In this document: piece by piece, positions 11,045-21,770 of the stretch
Position numbering within the stretch: position 1 is the stretch's first letter
Layout of the letters: every line of letters begins with the position of its first letter
Assembly: GCF_003144115.1 (NCBI RefSeq)
Contig: NW_020312012.1
Coordinates: forward strand, 233,442 to 297,441
Origin: Tilletiopsis washingtonensis
Taxonomy: Eukaryota; Basidiomycota; Exobasidiomycetes; Entylomatales
Direction: 5' to 3'
Length of the DNA: 64,000 bases
Translations under genes and position numbers: made by a program
The notes under the pieces: model-generated
What the model saw: the letters and a program-made list of their open reading frames with translations, nothing else
Database searches by the model: none
What the model was told of the DNA's origin: nothing

Positions 11045-13780
11045 TCAGATCCGGGTCGCCATCGCGGTGGCCGTGGGGTATTGCAGCTGCTGCTGGGAGT
11101 CCTGCGACGGCAGCGCCGGCGCACGGTGGCCGGGCGGCGCAGAGCCGCGCCGAGGCACGAGCACCGTGAGCTTCTGGCCGTCGAACGACGCCGTCGTCTT
11201 CTTGAGGTCGGCGTCGTGGCTGAAGGTGACGCGGCGCTCCACGTGCCCGCCGCCCTCGTCGTACGAGTCCGCAACGATGACGAGCTGGCGGTGATGCTTC
11301 GTGGCGAGCGTGATGGCATCGAGACTGAAGCCGGGCAGCGACATGACGAGTGTGTAGCGCTCGGTCGACGTGTCGATGTTCAGATTGGTCTCCGGCGGCG
11401 CGGGCCGCTGGTCGAGCACCGGCAGCGAAGGCGGCGACAGAGGCGAGATGCTGTACGGCGACGGCGCGTGCTGCGACAGACTGCGCGAGAGCTGCTCGGG
11501 CTTGGGCGGCAGCGGCAGCGGCGCAGGTGCGCCCACGAGCGACGCCGGGCTGCTCGAGGCGCCAGGAATGCTCGGGAAGGCACGCATCTCGCCCGTGGCA
11601 GCGCGCGCCAGGTGCGAGGTGGTGCGCGTCGTCGTCGTGGTCGTCGTGGTGGTCGTCGTGGTGACCAGGCCGGACTGCATCGTCTCCTGAGTCGTCTGCG
11701 TGCTCGTGCCATCGGAAGTGGCCGCCTGTGCGTTGAGACCGCCGCGCAGGCCTTCAGAGAGCATGCGGCTCAAGGCTTCCTCGTCGACTGCCTCGCCGAC
11801 AGGCGGAGCCACGCCGGAAAGGCTGCGGCTGCACGGCCAGTTCTCGCGCTCCTCGGCGTCCTTCATCACGCCCGACGCACGGAAGCTCGACGTGCGCCGC
11901 GCAGACGAGTCGCGAGCGACCATCTCGAGCGCGGCGCGGTCGAGGTTCGTCGTGGGCGCACGGAAGAGGGCAGCACCGTTGTTGACCATTGGCGACGGCG
12001 GGTGGATGAAGGGCGAGTGATGGCCCATCATGTCCGACGGCCCGTGGCCCGTGCTGTGCGTGCTGCTGGCGCTCGAGATCACCGGGTTGCCGCCGCTGTT
12101 TGTGCGGCCGAGCTGTCCACGCACGCCCTCGCGAGCACGGTCGTACGTGGAAAAGGATGCATGGCGACGGGCCACAGCAGTCGGAGACTCGGCGAGCTCG
12201 GACCCGTAGCCGCTGCGATCCAGAATGCCGAACGCACCACGGCTGCCGCTGGGCACCTCGGCGAGGACCGATGAGCTCGACGGCGCGGGGCCAGACAGCG
12301 CACGGCTACTCGAGGCGGCGTCGCCTTCGGGAAGCAGCGACCGCCATGACTCGCGGTCCGGCCAGCTCGGGCTTGTAGCGACACGCGTCGTGCTGCCAGA
12401 GCCAGGGAGAGCAGACGTCGGGCCCGGCAATGAGAAGCACGACAGCTGGCTAGCCTGGCTGCTGGTTGAGAGACGTCGCGAGTCCGAGCCACTCGGCCCC
12501 CAGCCGCTGCCAATGGATTCGCGCTTGACGCGATTGTCACCCACAGAGTGGCCGGAGCTGCTTCCACCAAAGGCCTCGCCAGTCTGGCTGTTCGTGGCGC
12601 GCGGGCTGCTGAGACTGGTCGCGCTAGTTCCGTCGTGCGCAATGAAGAACGGGTCGTGCTCGGGCAGCAGCGACCGCCACGAGTCGGGACTGGCGATGGG
12701 CGCGAGTGTGGCCGAGGTGGCAGACGACGTGCGTGCGCGCCCTGAGGCGCCATCTGCGCCGGCAAAGAACGACGACGAGCCCGAGGCAACGCTCTCGGCG
12801 TCGATGCTCTCGGCAGGCGAGCTCAGTCCAGACGTCGGAGGAATGCTCAGCCGCGTGAGGCTGGGCGATGCGTCGGCCGACCGTGACTGGCGGGAGCTCG
12901 GCCGTCGCGTGGCGGACGCTGGCAGCGTCGGACGCTTGAACGCCGCATCGCCCTCGCGTGACACAGCAGGCGAACGACGCGCTGCACTGTCAAGCGGATC
13001 TGCCGGCTGGTTGGCGGGCGTCTGCGAGGCGCTCGAGCTGGTGCTTGCCGACGGTGGTGGCGAAGGGCGTGCAGTGGTGTCGGTCTGGTTGCTGGCCACG
13101 CGGGTGGGCATGGGCCGGGCGCGCAGTGTGGGATGCCGATGCACGTTGGACGACGGCCCGGCGGTGCTGGTGTAGTCCGAGGCGTCGCTGCCGCTGCTCA
13201 CCGCCCAGTCGCGGGTCCGCGAGCCGCAGTCGGGCGTCAAGATCTCACTGCCGACGCTGCTCTCCGTGGATGACGTCGACAGACGCGGCACCTCCTCATC
13301 AATGGCGGCGTCCAGGGGACGTCGAGAGGCGTAAGCTGCGAGCGCAGCCGTCGACGGGCTGGCGGCAGGCGGAGAGAGCGAGGCCGACACGGCCCGCAGT
13401 GCGTCTTTGGTCACGTCGTGACCGTCCGTCGACGTGGACGCAGCACCCAGATTTGCGTAGACCGCAGCCTGGTGCAGGCGCTGCAAGGACGCGTGGTCCA
13501 GTGGCGCCACGTCGGGCGATGCACTTGCCACTGGAGTGCGCTCGGACTTGGCCTCGTGGGGTTGGTATGCGCGGATGGCCTCGGGCCGGTGCATGTGCGA
13601 CATGCGCGCCGGCGCCTGATCCGACGCCACCTGCTTCGCGGGCTCGCGATACGAAGCCGCAGAGGAAGCGAGCGTGGAGGAGGTGCTTTGATGCGAGTCG
13701 CTGGAGGTCGGCTCGGAGAGCAGCGAGCTGTGTGACGCAGACTCCGAGCTGCCGCTGCCGCGCGAGCCGACACGGCTCAT
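11045..13780 (-). CDS. Large disordered protein with C-terminal HSP20-like (alpha-crystallin) domain
   Basis: A single-exon frame of 911 residues, starting at the ATG at 13780 (MSRVGSRGSGSSESAS). An upstream in-frame codon at 14020 would add 80 Arg/His-rich residues of non-coding character and is rejected. Residues 1-800 are Ser/Thr/Ala/Pro-rich, with recurring phrases such as SWRSLLPE, and contain a 12-residue threonine tract near residue 740. The last ~105 residues form an alpha-crystallin-type fold: ERYTLVMSLPGFSLDAITLA, then HRQLVIVADSYDEGG, RRVTFSHDADL and GQKLTVLVPRRG, residues about 807-879. Small heat-shock proteins normally have ~150-220 residues, so this is not a typical sHSP. Fungi do have long HSP20-domain proteins of unknown role, and a chaperone or scaffold role is only a guess. 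Domain call fairly sure; function unknown. Confidence 0.85.
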   Translation of the reverse strand: MSRVGSRGSGSSESASHSSLLSEPTSSDSHQSTSSTLASSAASYREPAKQVASDQAPARMSHMHRPEAIRAYQPHEAKSERTPVASASPDVAPLDHASLQRLHQAAVYANLGAASTSTDGHDVTKDALRAVSASLSPPAASPSTAALAAYASRRPLDAAIDEEVPRLSTSSTESSVGSEILTPDCGSRTRDWAVSSGSDASDYTSTAGPSSNVHRHPTLRARPMPTRVASNQTDTTARPSPPPSASTSSSASQTPANQPADPLDSAARRSPAVSREGDAAFKRPTLPASATRRPSSRQSRSADASPSLTRLSIPPTSGLSSPAESIDAESVASGSSSFFAGADGASGRARTSSATSATLAPIASPDSWRSLLPEHDPFFIAHDGTSATSLSSPRATNSQTGEAFGGSSSGHSVGDNRVKRESIGSGWGPSGSDSRRLSTSSQASQLSCFSLPGPTSALPGSGSTTRVATSPSWPDRESWRSLLPEGDAASSSRALSGPAPSSSSVLAEVPSGSRGAFGILDRSGYGSELAESPTAVARRHASFSTYDRAREGVRGQLGRTNSGGNPVISSASSTHSTGHGPSDMMGHHSPFIHPPSPMVNNGAALFRAPTTNLDRAALEMVARDSSARRTSSFRASGVMKDAEERENWPCSRSLSGVAPPVGEAVDEEALSRMLSEGLRGGLNAQAATSDGTSTQTTQETMQSGLVTTTTTTTTTTTTRTTSHLARAATGEMRAFPSIPGASSSPASLVGAPAPLPLPPKPEQLSRSLSQHAPSPYSISPLSPPSLPVLDQRPAPPETNLNIDTSTERYTLVMSLPGFSLDAITLATKHHRQLVIVADSYDEGGGHVERRVTFSHDADLKKTTASFDGQKLTVLVPRRGSAPPGHRAPALPSQDSQQQLQYPTATAMATRI
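11626..11666. repeat. GTC/GTG triplet run (polythreonine)
   Basis: Repeated gtcgtcgtggtcgtcgtggt units encode the polythreonine tract of the HSP20-domain protein on the minus strand. Mixed third positions (ACG/ACC) suggest selection on protein sequence or an old expansion. Confidence 0.75.
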
Positions 13781-16700
13781 GGTGTTCGCGGCAATGGTGG
13801 GCTGGAGAGGTAGAGCAGAGCGGTAGGGATGGTGTGGTTGAGGCTGAAGGAAGGCGTGTGAGCACGGGAGCAGGGAGTGCGAGGACTGGTGTCGGCGGGC
13901 GTGGCGCGCCAGCGCAGCACAGCATCGGGCCCAGCTGTCTGCTGAGCCGAAGCGCCGTGTGGGTTCATCCGAGCAGTGGCTCGTCATGATCTCTGTAGCG
14001 GTGCCTGCGTGGACGCGCAAGCGAGAGCGGTGGCGCAGCGCGTCGGCGAATCACCTCGGCCGCGCGCGCGCCACGGCGTTCCGCGAGCCTTGGCCGCGCG
14101 CGGCAACACGGCGAATTGCGTACGGCCGCGACGGCGCCGTCATGCTCCAGGGGACCCGAGGGGCCCGCCTGAGGCAGTGCCGGACGGGCCGCACCCGAGG
14201 GTCTCGTGTCACTGGGCGTCCGTCGCACTCACCGTGTCAGCAGGGCGGTGCAGCGCGAGCGGCGGCGGCGGCGCCGGGAGCACAGCGGCGCAGAGGCGTG
14301 TGCAGCGCGCGCTCGTGCCTGCTGCTGCGCGGAGCCAGCGGGTGCGCAAAGATGGTCGGCGTCGTCGTCGTCGTCGAGCAGCACGGGGCGAGCTCGCGAC
14401 TGGGCCGCTCGAGCGTACCACGGACGGCCAGGCTTGTGGAGCGCCGGCTGGCTGACAGGCGCCGTCGATGCACGCGCGCCGATGGATGCGGGCGCAACGG
14501 TCGAGGGGCGCGCTACCGGTGCAGCAGCGCGAGCGGGCAGGTGGAGTGGAGACGTGGAGAAGCAGCACACGGCAGGGAGAGGAGCAGCAACGGAGCACGG
14601 GCGAGGCGACAAGGAGCGGCAGTGGAGATGGAGACACAGCAGGCTGCAGATGGACGAGAGGCAAGAGCGGCGGTCGCGAGGGGGGGGCTGGCTGCTGGGT
14701 GCTGGGCCGGGCGCCGGCGGCGGCGGCGTAGGCGGCGGCGCAGGCGGCGGCAGCCTCACAGCGTGGGCGTCGCGCAGCGCAGGCGGCGAGGCGACGACAC
14801 ACACGGCTCGCTCCGGCATCAGAGCTGCAGGCGCCGCCGCAGTGGCGCCGCAGCCTCGGTGCCTGCGCTGAGGCGTACCCGAGGCAGCTGCGCAGAGGGG
14901 CGGCGTGTAGCACAGTGCGGAGGTGCCGGACCGCGGCAGCGTAGCAGAGGAGCGCAGCCGGGCGCATGCTCTGGCCGGCCGCCCGCCCACGGAGCCCATC
15001 GCAGCACCCAGGTGCGGCTGCGCTGCTGCCCGCATTCGCCAAATGACGTCTGGGTGCGCGGCGCTGCTCCTGTGCGGCGCCGCGGCGCGCCGGCTGCTGC
15101 CTCGCCGCATGCCGGCCAGAGCGCAGTGTGTCAGCTGGCCCTCGGCTCGCAGCGCATCGCCCCTCTCGGTGCTTGGGCAGCTCGCCACGAGTGCTCGCAC
15201 GGCGGCACGGCTAAACGCTCGTCGTGCTGCTCCGTTGCCCCAGCACCAGACGCTCCTCTGCTGCCGTGCTGCGCTGCGCCTCTCCTTCTCCCGCGTCCGG
15301 ATCTTGCCCACGGCGCGCCTCGTGCGCACCCGCCCTCGCAGGCGGCACAGCGCTGACGTGCCGCAGCGCCGCAGCATCAGCACCAGCCGTCGTCATCTCG
15401 CGCCGGCGCGCGGTTGCTGCTGCTGCGCCTTGCGCTCGGGCGCAACGCAACCCGAGGGTTCAGCGCAGAGGCCGCTGCTCCCGTGCCCGCCACCGGTGGG
15501 TGCCGCATCTCAGGCTGCGATGTTGCGCCGCCTGGCAGCCGCAGCAGCGCAGCGCAGCCGAACAGCCCCAGCGATTGCGTCCTGCGCTGGAGAGGCGCGC
15601 GTTCTCCCCTCCAGCTCTTGCACGGCACGCTGCCTCGTGCTCGGTGGAGCTTCGCTTCGCCTTGCTTTGCTGGCCCGTCGGGTGTCAGAGGGCTGGCTCC
15701 CCGCGCGCGAGCGAGATGCGGCAGGGTCCAGCGTCGCAGCGGGCAGCGAGGCCCCAACGCAGACGCGCGCTCGCAGGCTCCCAGCACGGCGCCGTGGCGC
15801 TCGCAAGCACGCATACGGGTCCAGCGCGAGCCGCACGCTCAGGCCGCTCCTGCCCGGCGCAGCCAGCATCAGCCGGAGCAGCACGGCGAGCCACGCTGCT
15901 GCTGCCTGCGACGGGCTGCGCTGCGACGCTGCGACGTTGCACCTGTGCTGTGCTGCAGCACCATGCTCCGCCAGCAACGCGCTGAGGCGAGAGTTCGGCT
16001 GACATGCTCTGCGACGCAGTATCCCGCAGCCATCCTGCGCCCTGCCGCGGCGTCGGGGTGCTTGCGAGCTCGGCTCGTCGCGGACTTGGGCTGCGGCAGC
16101 AGCTGCCTGCTGTTCTCAGCGCTCAGGCACCCTCGGAATAACGCAAGCCACACTGACTCCGCACCACAGCCAGGGCAGCGCCAGAGCCCAGCGCATGGCT
16201 CGCGCCTCGGTACCCCAGCTCCCAGGCGCGACGCTTCCGTCAGCAGCACGGCTGGGAGCCCGGCGCTGCAACGTAACCCACAGCCGGGCGGTCCCGCAGA
16301 AGAGCAAGCAGAGGCGCATCTCGTCTGGTCTCTGGCGCGCCGTGGGGGTGCAGCATGCCGCCCTGCTGTCACGGCGACGGCGTTGCGGCCGTGGCGTCGG
16401 ATGCAGCGGGATCCGGAGCATGGCACTGCGGAGGACAAGCGGAGTGCAGAGGGGCACGGAATTCGGCGCTCACAGCGCCCAGGCATCGCTGCCGCACGCA
16501 GGCGCTGAGGCGCGGCAGCCCCAGCGAGGTGCGCACGCGCCGCAGCCGGCGTGTCACGACGCCGGGCGTGGGCCCAGGCCGCGCCAGACGGCAATCTCGC
16601 CCGCGGGTCCCCGCACATCGTGCTCGACATTCGACAGCGCGACGACATCGGCAACCCACATTGCTTGTTGATGCCGCAGGAGCAGCAGCGAGCTTGAGCA

Positions 16701-18347
16701 AAGAGTGGCATGCTGCGGCCGGAATGCTCCGCAGCGTGGGCACCTCTCGCGTCTGGAGGCTGGCGATGCGGACGTGTCGCAGCGGCAAGACGGCACCGGC
16801 CTTCAAGCCGGCTGCAGCGCCGGGCCCATGCGCTCCGCTGCGCCCGAGAAGCCGGCTCGCAGCGCCGCTCGTAACCTCCTCGTCTCCGCCCTCCGTGCCG
16901 CGGTGCCGGAGCGGACCCCTCATTCGCCCTCGCTGGGGTGCGGCGGCTGAGGCGGGCGGCCTCTTCGTACCGCAGCGCCGCCTCAAGCCGCATCTCCGGC
17001 GCTCTCGCTCACCGCGCTCCACACTTGCACTGGGCCGCCGAAGCTGCCTGCATATCTGATGAGCTCATGCGGAGCAGTTGAGTCGGAGGGAGCACATGCG
17101 GCTCGAGCGGCCGACCAAGTCGGTCACCGTGCGACGGGAACGGCGCATGCTGCGGCCGATGCGCAGAGACGACGGACGCATCGCCAGACTGGGCTTGGTG
17201 GCTTCAGCTGACCACGGTCATCGCCACGGAGCACAGGGGGTTTAAGAGCTCAGCTTCGGCGGTCACGCATCTGCGGATCCGCTGAGTCGCCCTCGTATCG
17301 GGCGCATGGATGCTGCGAGCAGGCGGTTAAGACGAAGTCGCTCCGCTGCGGGCCTCTGCTCGAGCCTTAGATTGTACTCAGGCAACACTAGACCCATGAA
17401 ACGGAGGACCGTAGCACGGTGTCTTGATCCGAGAGAATGAGGGCCACATTGTGGGGCGCTCAGCTGCTTGCGGACACCTCCGATGCCATGGGCCACTGCA
17501 CTAATTCGGCATGGTGCGCCAGCATCGACGTGTGCAGTGCTGCGGCAACTGCAGCAACGAGCCAGAATCCTACGCTCCATTTAGGAGTCAATATAGCTGC
17601 TCGACGAAGCATCAAAGAGCCAGCTAAAGCGCACGAGGCGTGGCGGATCGAGCGGGAGCAGACTTGAAGCGGGCTCGCGCGCGCGTGTCCGGCGCTGCTG
17701 CCTGGGTGCTGTCGCGGCTGGCGTCGCGCGCAGCCGTTGGTGGGTGTCGTGCGCGCTCAGGGGTCAAAGTCGTCGCACCAGCGCAGACGCACCGTTCAGC
17801 TCGCTGTGGGCAAGCGTGTCGCTCAACGGCCGCGGAACTCGCACGAGCGGACGATGCATCGTCACTCTGGCGACACGATCGGACCGCTCGGCCCCCGGGT
17901 GCACGCAGATGCGTCCGTGCCCGCAGGTCGATGACGCACCAAGCCGGCAGCAGACACTACACACGACGGGAAAGAAAGGGCGCCTAAGATTGCAGCCGCG
18001 GCACGCGAAGGGCGGGGGCGCAGAGGTGGAAGGGGAGTAGTAGGGCGTTCCCAACTGTGGTCGCAGTGTGCGCCGGGGGGAGAGGCAGCGACGTGTCCGG
18101 GGGAGCGTGGAGCGTGGGCAAGGGCTGGGTAGGTCAGGTCATGGCGGCGGCGAGCGTGAGATTAAGGTGCCTGTGGCGGGGCAGGATGGAACGAGAAGGA
18201 GAGAGGGAAGGTCAAAGGAGCGACGAGGGTGACGTATGTGGGCCGGAGCGGTGCGCGCAGCGCGAGAGAAGGCTGGAGGAGCAGAAGGGTCAGCGAATGC
18301 GACTACGACCACAGCAGACGGCACGACTCACAACAAAGCGCAGCTGC
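13781..18347. other. 4.6 kb with no recognisable gene
   Basis: This is the longest gene-free stretch of the window. It separates two leftward genes, so it includes the promoter of the HSP20-domain gene at its left end. Between 14.0 and 16.9 kb the DNA is very rich in gcagc/ctgcg words and carries many long, overlapping open frames on both strands. Their products are Arg/Ala/Cys-rich and show no domain, so I treat them as compositional. From about 17.05 to 17.65 kb the base composition is more ordinary and frames become short. I see no tRNA, clear terminal repeats or transposase fragment. Possible contents are long UTRs, a non-coding RNA or a decayed gene, but nothing in the sequence decides. 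Confidence 0.45.
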
Positions 18348-18836
18348 CTAGCCGGACTTCCAGAAGTTGGCGCCCTCGATGACGCCCTCGTCGAGCGGCG
18401 CGAGCTTCTTGAAGGCGCCCTTGGAGAGGTCGAAGGAGTTGTGGGCGCAGCCGGCGCAGTAGTCGACGACCTTAACCGTCACCTGGCGGCCGTTGTGCTC
18501 GATGGTGATGTGGTCGCCGCACTTGGCGTAGCCGGCGCCCTTGACGACGGCCGCGATCATGTCTCCGTCGTCGGGGCGCGGGCCGCCGCACGCCGGGTCG
18601 TCGAGCTGGTGGCCCGAGTAGTAGGTGAGGCGCTGTGCCGTCGAGCCCTTCTTGGCCGCCGCCTTGTTGGCGCCCTTCTTGGCGCTGCGGTGCTTGGCCT
18701 TGGAGTGGTGCGCACGCGGCAGCATGGCGCCGGCGGGCTCGTCGCGCGCCGCGAGGGCGCTGCCGCTCGTGGCCGCCTCGGCAGAGACGCACGCCGCGGC
18801 AAAGAGCGCCGCGAGAGAGAAGAGGGCGAAGCGCAT
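18348..18836 (-). CDS. Small secreted DPBB (RlpA/barwin-like) protein
   Basis: One exon, 162 residues. It starts with a classical signal peptide (MRFALFSLAALFAAACVSAE), then a spacer rich in Ala/Lys/His (residues ~22-65), then a compact C-terminal domain. That domain opens with LTYYSG, has a CGGPRPDDGD turn, KCGDHITIEHNGRQVTVKVV and DYCAGCAHNSFDLSKGAF, and ends LDEGVIEGANF. These are hallmarks of the double-psi beta-barrel fold of the RlpA/expansin/barwin group: a YY(S)G opening, paired cysteines and a Val-x-Val-x-Asp-x-Cys strand. Secreted proteins of this type are numerous in plant-associated fungi and some are induced on the host; activity (inhibitor, wall binding or lytic) varies and cannot be read here. 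The Asp of the DYC motif is present. Secretion and fold are well supported; function is open. Confidence 0.9.
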   Translation of the reverse strand: MRFALFSLAALFAAACVSAEAATSGSALAARDEPAGAMLPRAHHSKAKHRSAKKGANKAAAKKGSTAQRLTYYSGHQLDDPACGGPRPDDGDMIAAVVKGAGYAKCGDHITIEHNGRQVTVKVVDYCAGCAHNSFDLSKGAFKKLAPLDEGVIEGANFWKSG

Positions 18837-20102
18837 GGTGCGGGTGCGAGGTGGTGGGATGTGGGTGCCAGGGAGCGGCGCTGTGTGGTGTCGAGGCGTG
18901 ACTTGTGTGCGAGCAGGCAGTGGGGATGAGAGGCGAGCTTGGGAGGGATTGGTGGAGCGGACGACAGAGGAGGCGGGCACTCCGCACGGCGGGAAGACGT
19001 CTGCGAGGTGCTCGCTGCGTGTGTGTGCGTGTGTGGTGCGGCATCGGCCCCTCTCCGCATCGGCAAAGCGGCCGGCAGCCGGCGGCGCGCTGCTGCCCTT
19101 TCGGGACGACGCGCAACGGTCGGCGCTCCGGCAGCAGATACACACGCGGCCTGCTGCCCGCACCGCGCCGCGCCCTCTGGCCTCGTCACATCAAGTCAGC
19201 CGCAGCGAGGTGCATCACGCCGTCTGCTGCACCTGCCTCATCGCCTCGGGCGCCCAACTCTGACTCTCGCTGGCGCCGCGTGCCTGACGCCTGCTCGACG
19301 TGCTGCGGGCGAGGAGGGTGCAGGCGCATGCACGACGCAGCGCATCGCTGGCGGAGCGCCCGCCGCCCGCTCGACGCGTTCTGCCGTTCTAGCGTGCTGC
19401 AGGCCGCCGGCGGGTGTGCCGCGAGCCGGCGGCTCGTGGTGTGGCGCACCCAAGCGCGCAGATGCGCACACCGCTGGCGTGCCTGCCGCGCGCCGCCGCA
19501 CGCACCTCCGCCGCGCTGCCGCTGCGGGCGAATGATCGCCGCGAGCGATGGAGCTCATCACCCGCCCGACGGCCGCCCTCGCTCGGCCGCCTCGTCGTCA
19601 CTCCAACATCTCTGCTCCGCTGCGTCCACGCGGCGTCTCCAGCGGCGCTGCTCGGGCCCCGCTGCGGCAGAGGCGCCGCGGCCGCTGCTCCGTCAAAGAA
19701 GTCTTTTGCCGCGATGCGGACAGCAACGAGCAGCCTCGGTCCGCTCGAGTGTGACAGCGCAACGGCAGAGGGGCAGCCGTATGGCGTATGTGCTGTGCTG
19801 TCAGCGAGCAGCCGAGCGGCTTGGTCGCATTCAGCAAGCCTCTCTCCTATCGCAGGGAGCCCGGCAACGTGTTCGGGGCCCGATCAGGACCCTGAAATAG
19901 CGGCTGATGAGGGCGCAGGAGACGCTCATCAGTGCGCCGCCGGCTGCACACCGGCCTCCGAGGGGCGTCACAGCAATCGCAGGCCAGATTCAGACTCGAT
20001 TGAGCTCGCCCTCTGGCACATTTCGGGCTCGTTCGTATGAGCCGCGAGGTACATGGGAGCGTGCCGCAACGACGCGCCTGGGCCGAAGAATGGCGCTCGT
20101 TC
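18837..20102. other. Gene-free upstream region of the secreted protein gene
   Basis: It includes the promoter of the DPBB gene (right of 18836), where the leader is pyrimidine-rich on the minus strand, and the 3' end of the polyserine gene. Frames in 19.2-19.9 kb are Arg/Cys-rich and look non-coding. Nothing else is recognised. Confidence 0.4.
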
Positions 20103-21257
20103 TCAGAAGCCACGGCACGGCTTCTTCTTCTTGAACGGAGGAGGGCGTGGCGGGCGTGCGCGGACGGGCGACTCGCTCGCCTCGCTTTCCGATCGTGACG
20201 AGGCATGCGTTGAGGGAGGCAGGGACAGACGTTGTGGCCGTTGAGGAGCGCGAGGGGCTGAAGCACTTGCGCGCCGGACTCCCGAGGAGGAAGAAGCCCC
20301 TGAGCCGGTCGCCGGCCCTGGCTGCGGAGGCGAGCCGCCTCTTCGAGCTCGTCGTCGCGGTCCCGGCTGATCGCTGGCGTCGCTGTCCGACCTTGGACGC
20401 TTCACGCGGATCTCTGCGGCAGAGGCGGCACCGCGGCTGCTTGTATGCGGCGCTTCGTCATCGGACGACGAAGATGACGACGAGGATGATGAGCTGGAAG
20501 AGCCCGATGATGAAGACGCAGATGCCTCATCGCCCTCGCGCGCTGCGGTTGGCTGCGCCTCCTCCTCCTCATCTTGCGCTTGCGCCTTCGCTTCAGCCTC
20601 GCGAGCGCGTCGCTGCGCGCGGTACTCTCGAGACCTGGCCTTGCGCTTCTTGCGAACCTCCAACTTGTCGAGCACCCAGTCGCGCGCATTCCTGCTTCGT
20701 CTCACGGCCTCGTCGACGTCGATGCCCGGATCCAAGAGCTTGGCGGACGTCGAGGCGACGAGCAGCGGCACCGTGTCGCCGAGCTTTCGCCTCATGTTCG
20801 GAGTGCGGCCCTTGATCTTGGCGAGCTTGACCCGCGCGAAGAACGGGTCGCAGAGCAGCGCCTCGTCCTGCTGTGCACGCGTACGCGGCGGCGCAAGCAC
20901 GGCAGTCGGCTCGACGAAGGCACGCATGTTCAGCGCTGACCATGTCGTGCCTGGCCGCTGCGGCTGGCCCGGATCGGGATCCAGCACGCCAGCCTCAGCT
21001 CGTACAGCGGCGACTGCCTCGCTCGTCGCGCCGGCGATGGGCAGCGCATGCAGCATCCGCTCCTCAGTCAGCGGCTGCGGGCGCTTGCCGAGCGGCGGAG
21101 CGAGCGCGACGCTGAGACGATGCAGTGCCACGTGAGAGTGCAGTGCGGCCGCGAGCACGCCAGGAGATGGATCTCGCGGCGAGGGCGAGCGACGGCGCTG
21201 TGCAGCCGACGCTGAGGCAGAGGACGACGCTGAGCTCGAGCTTGAGCTGCTCGAGGA

Positions 21258-21293
<36 letters not shown>

Positions 21294-21770
21294 AGTGGCA
21301 TCGGACCCAGCCTCATCGTCATGTGCATCGAAGCTGCGCGTCATCAGGCGACCAATCAGCGCCTCTTGCCGCTCATGGAGCAAGCGCTCCTTCTTGCTGC
21401 GCTCGTTGCTCGCCGCGACCTCGTCGAAGGTGCTCCACTGCGCATGCTCGTCGCCGGTGGGCCACGCCTTCTTGCGTGTGATCGTGGTCTGCGTCATGCG
21501 TGGTGCCAGCGGAGCCGGTCCAGCGAGCTCGCGCAGCAGCACCTCCTCCCAGTCGAGCTCTGCGCCTGCTGCCTGCCCATTCTTGTTAGCTGCAGCGAGC
21601 GGCAGCAGCGCGCGATAGCCGGCGATGGCATGCTTGTCGCGCGCAGGCGGCCGTGTGCGCCGGCGAGGCGGAAGCAGCGCAGCAGCCGTTGCCGAAGAAG
21701 AAGCCCGCGCTGATGACGACGAGGCGACGGGCGGCGGCGACGGCGACAGGTCGCTGTGTGAGGATGCCAT
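20103..21770 (-). CDS. Hypothetical nuclear-type protein with polyserine tracts
   Basis: A single-exon frame of 555 residues from the ATG at 21770. I do not recognise a family. Two long serine tracts (about 22 and 14 residues) flank a charged middle region. Segments outside low complexity look conserved in style: WSTFDEVAASNERSKKERLL, DPFFARVKLAKIKGRTPNM and NARDWVLDKLEVRKKRKAR. The C-terminal third is basic (RVKRPRSDS, RRRARRGG) and ends PPFKKKKPCRGF, suggesting nuclear or nucleolar location. Ser tracts next to acidic stretches and SR/SP pairs resemble CK2-phosphorylated nucleolar or RNA-processing factors, but this is analogy only. The frame is unbroken and codon choice is gene-like, so that it is a gene is likely; its function is unknown. 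Confidence 0.75.
21258..21292. repeat. GAC triplet array (polyserine codons)
   Basis: A nearly perfect run of about eleven gac units on the plus strand reads as GTC on the other strand but, in the frame of the minus-strand gene, as TCG serine codons. A second, more interrupted array lies near 20465-20510. Perfect triplet purity suggests recent slippage. Confidence 0.7.

Noticed and set aside
11045-14020. Longer version of the HSP20-domain protein starting at 14020
   Set aside because: The additional 80 residues are His/Arg/Cys-rich and resemble leader DNA; the ATG at 13780 begins the Ser-rich protein.
13959-15383. Frames of 465 (+) and 384 (-) codons
   Set aside because: Composition-driven: Arg/Ala/Cys-rich, no domain, no gene-like start context and mutually overlapping.
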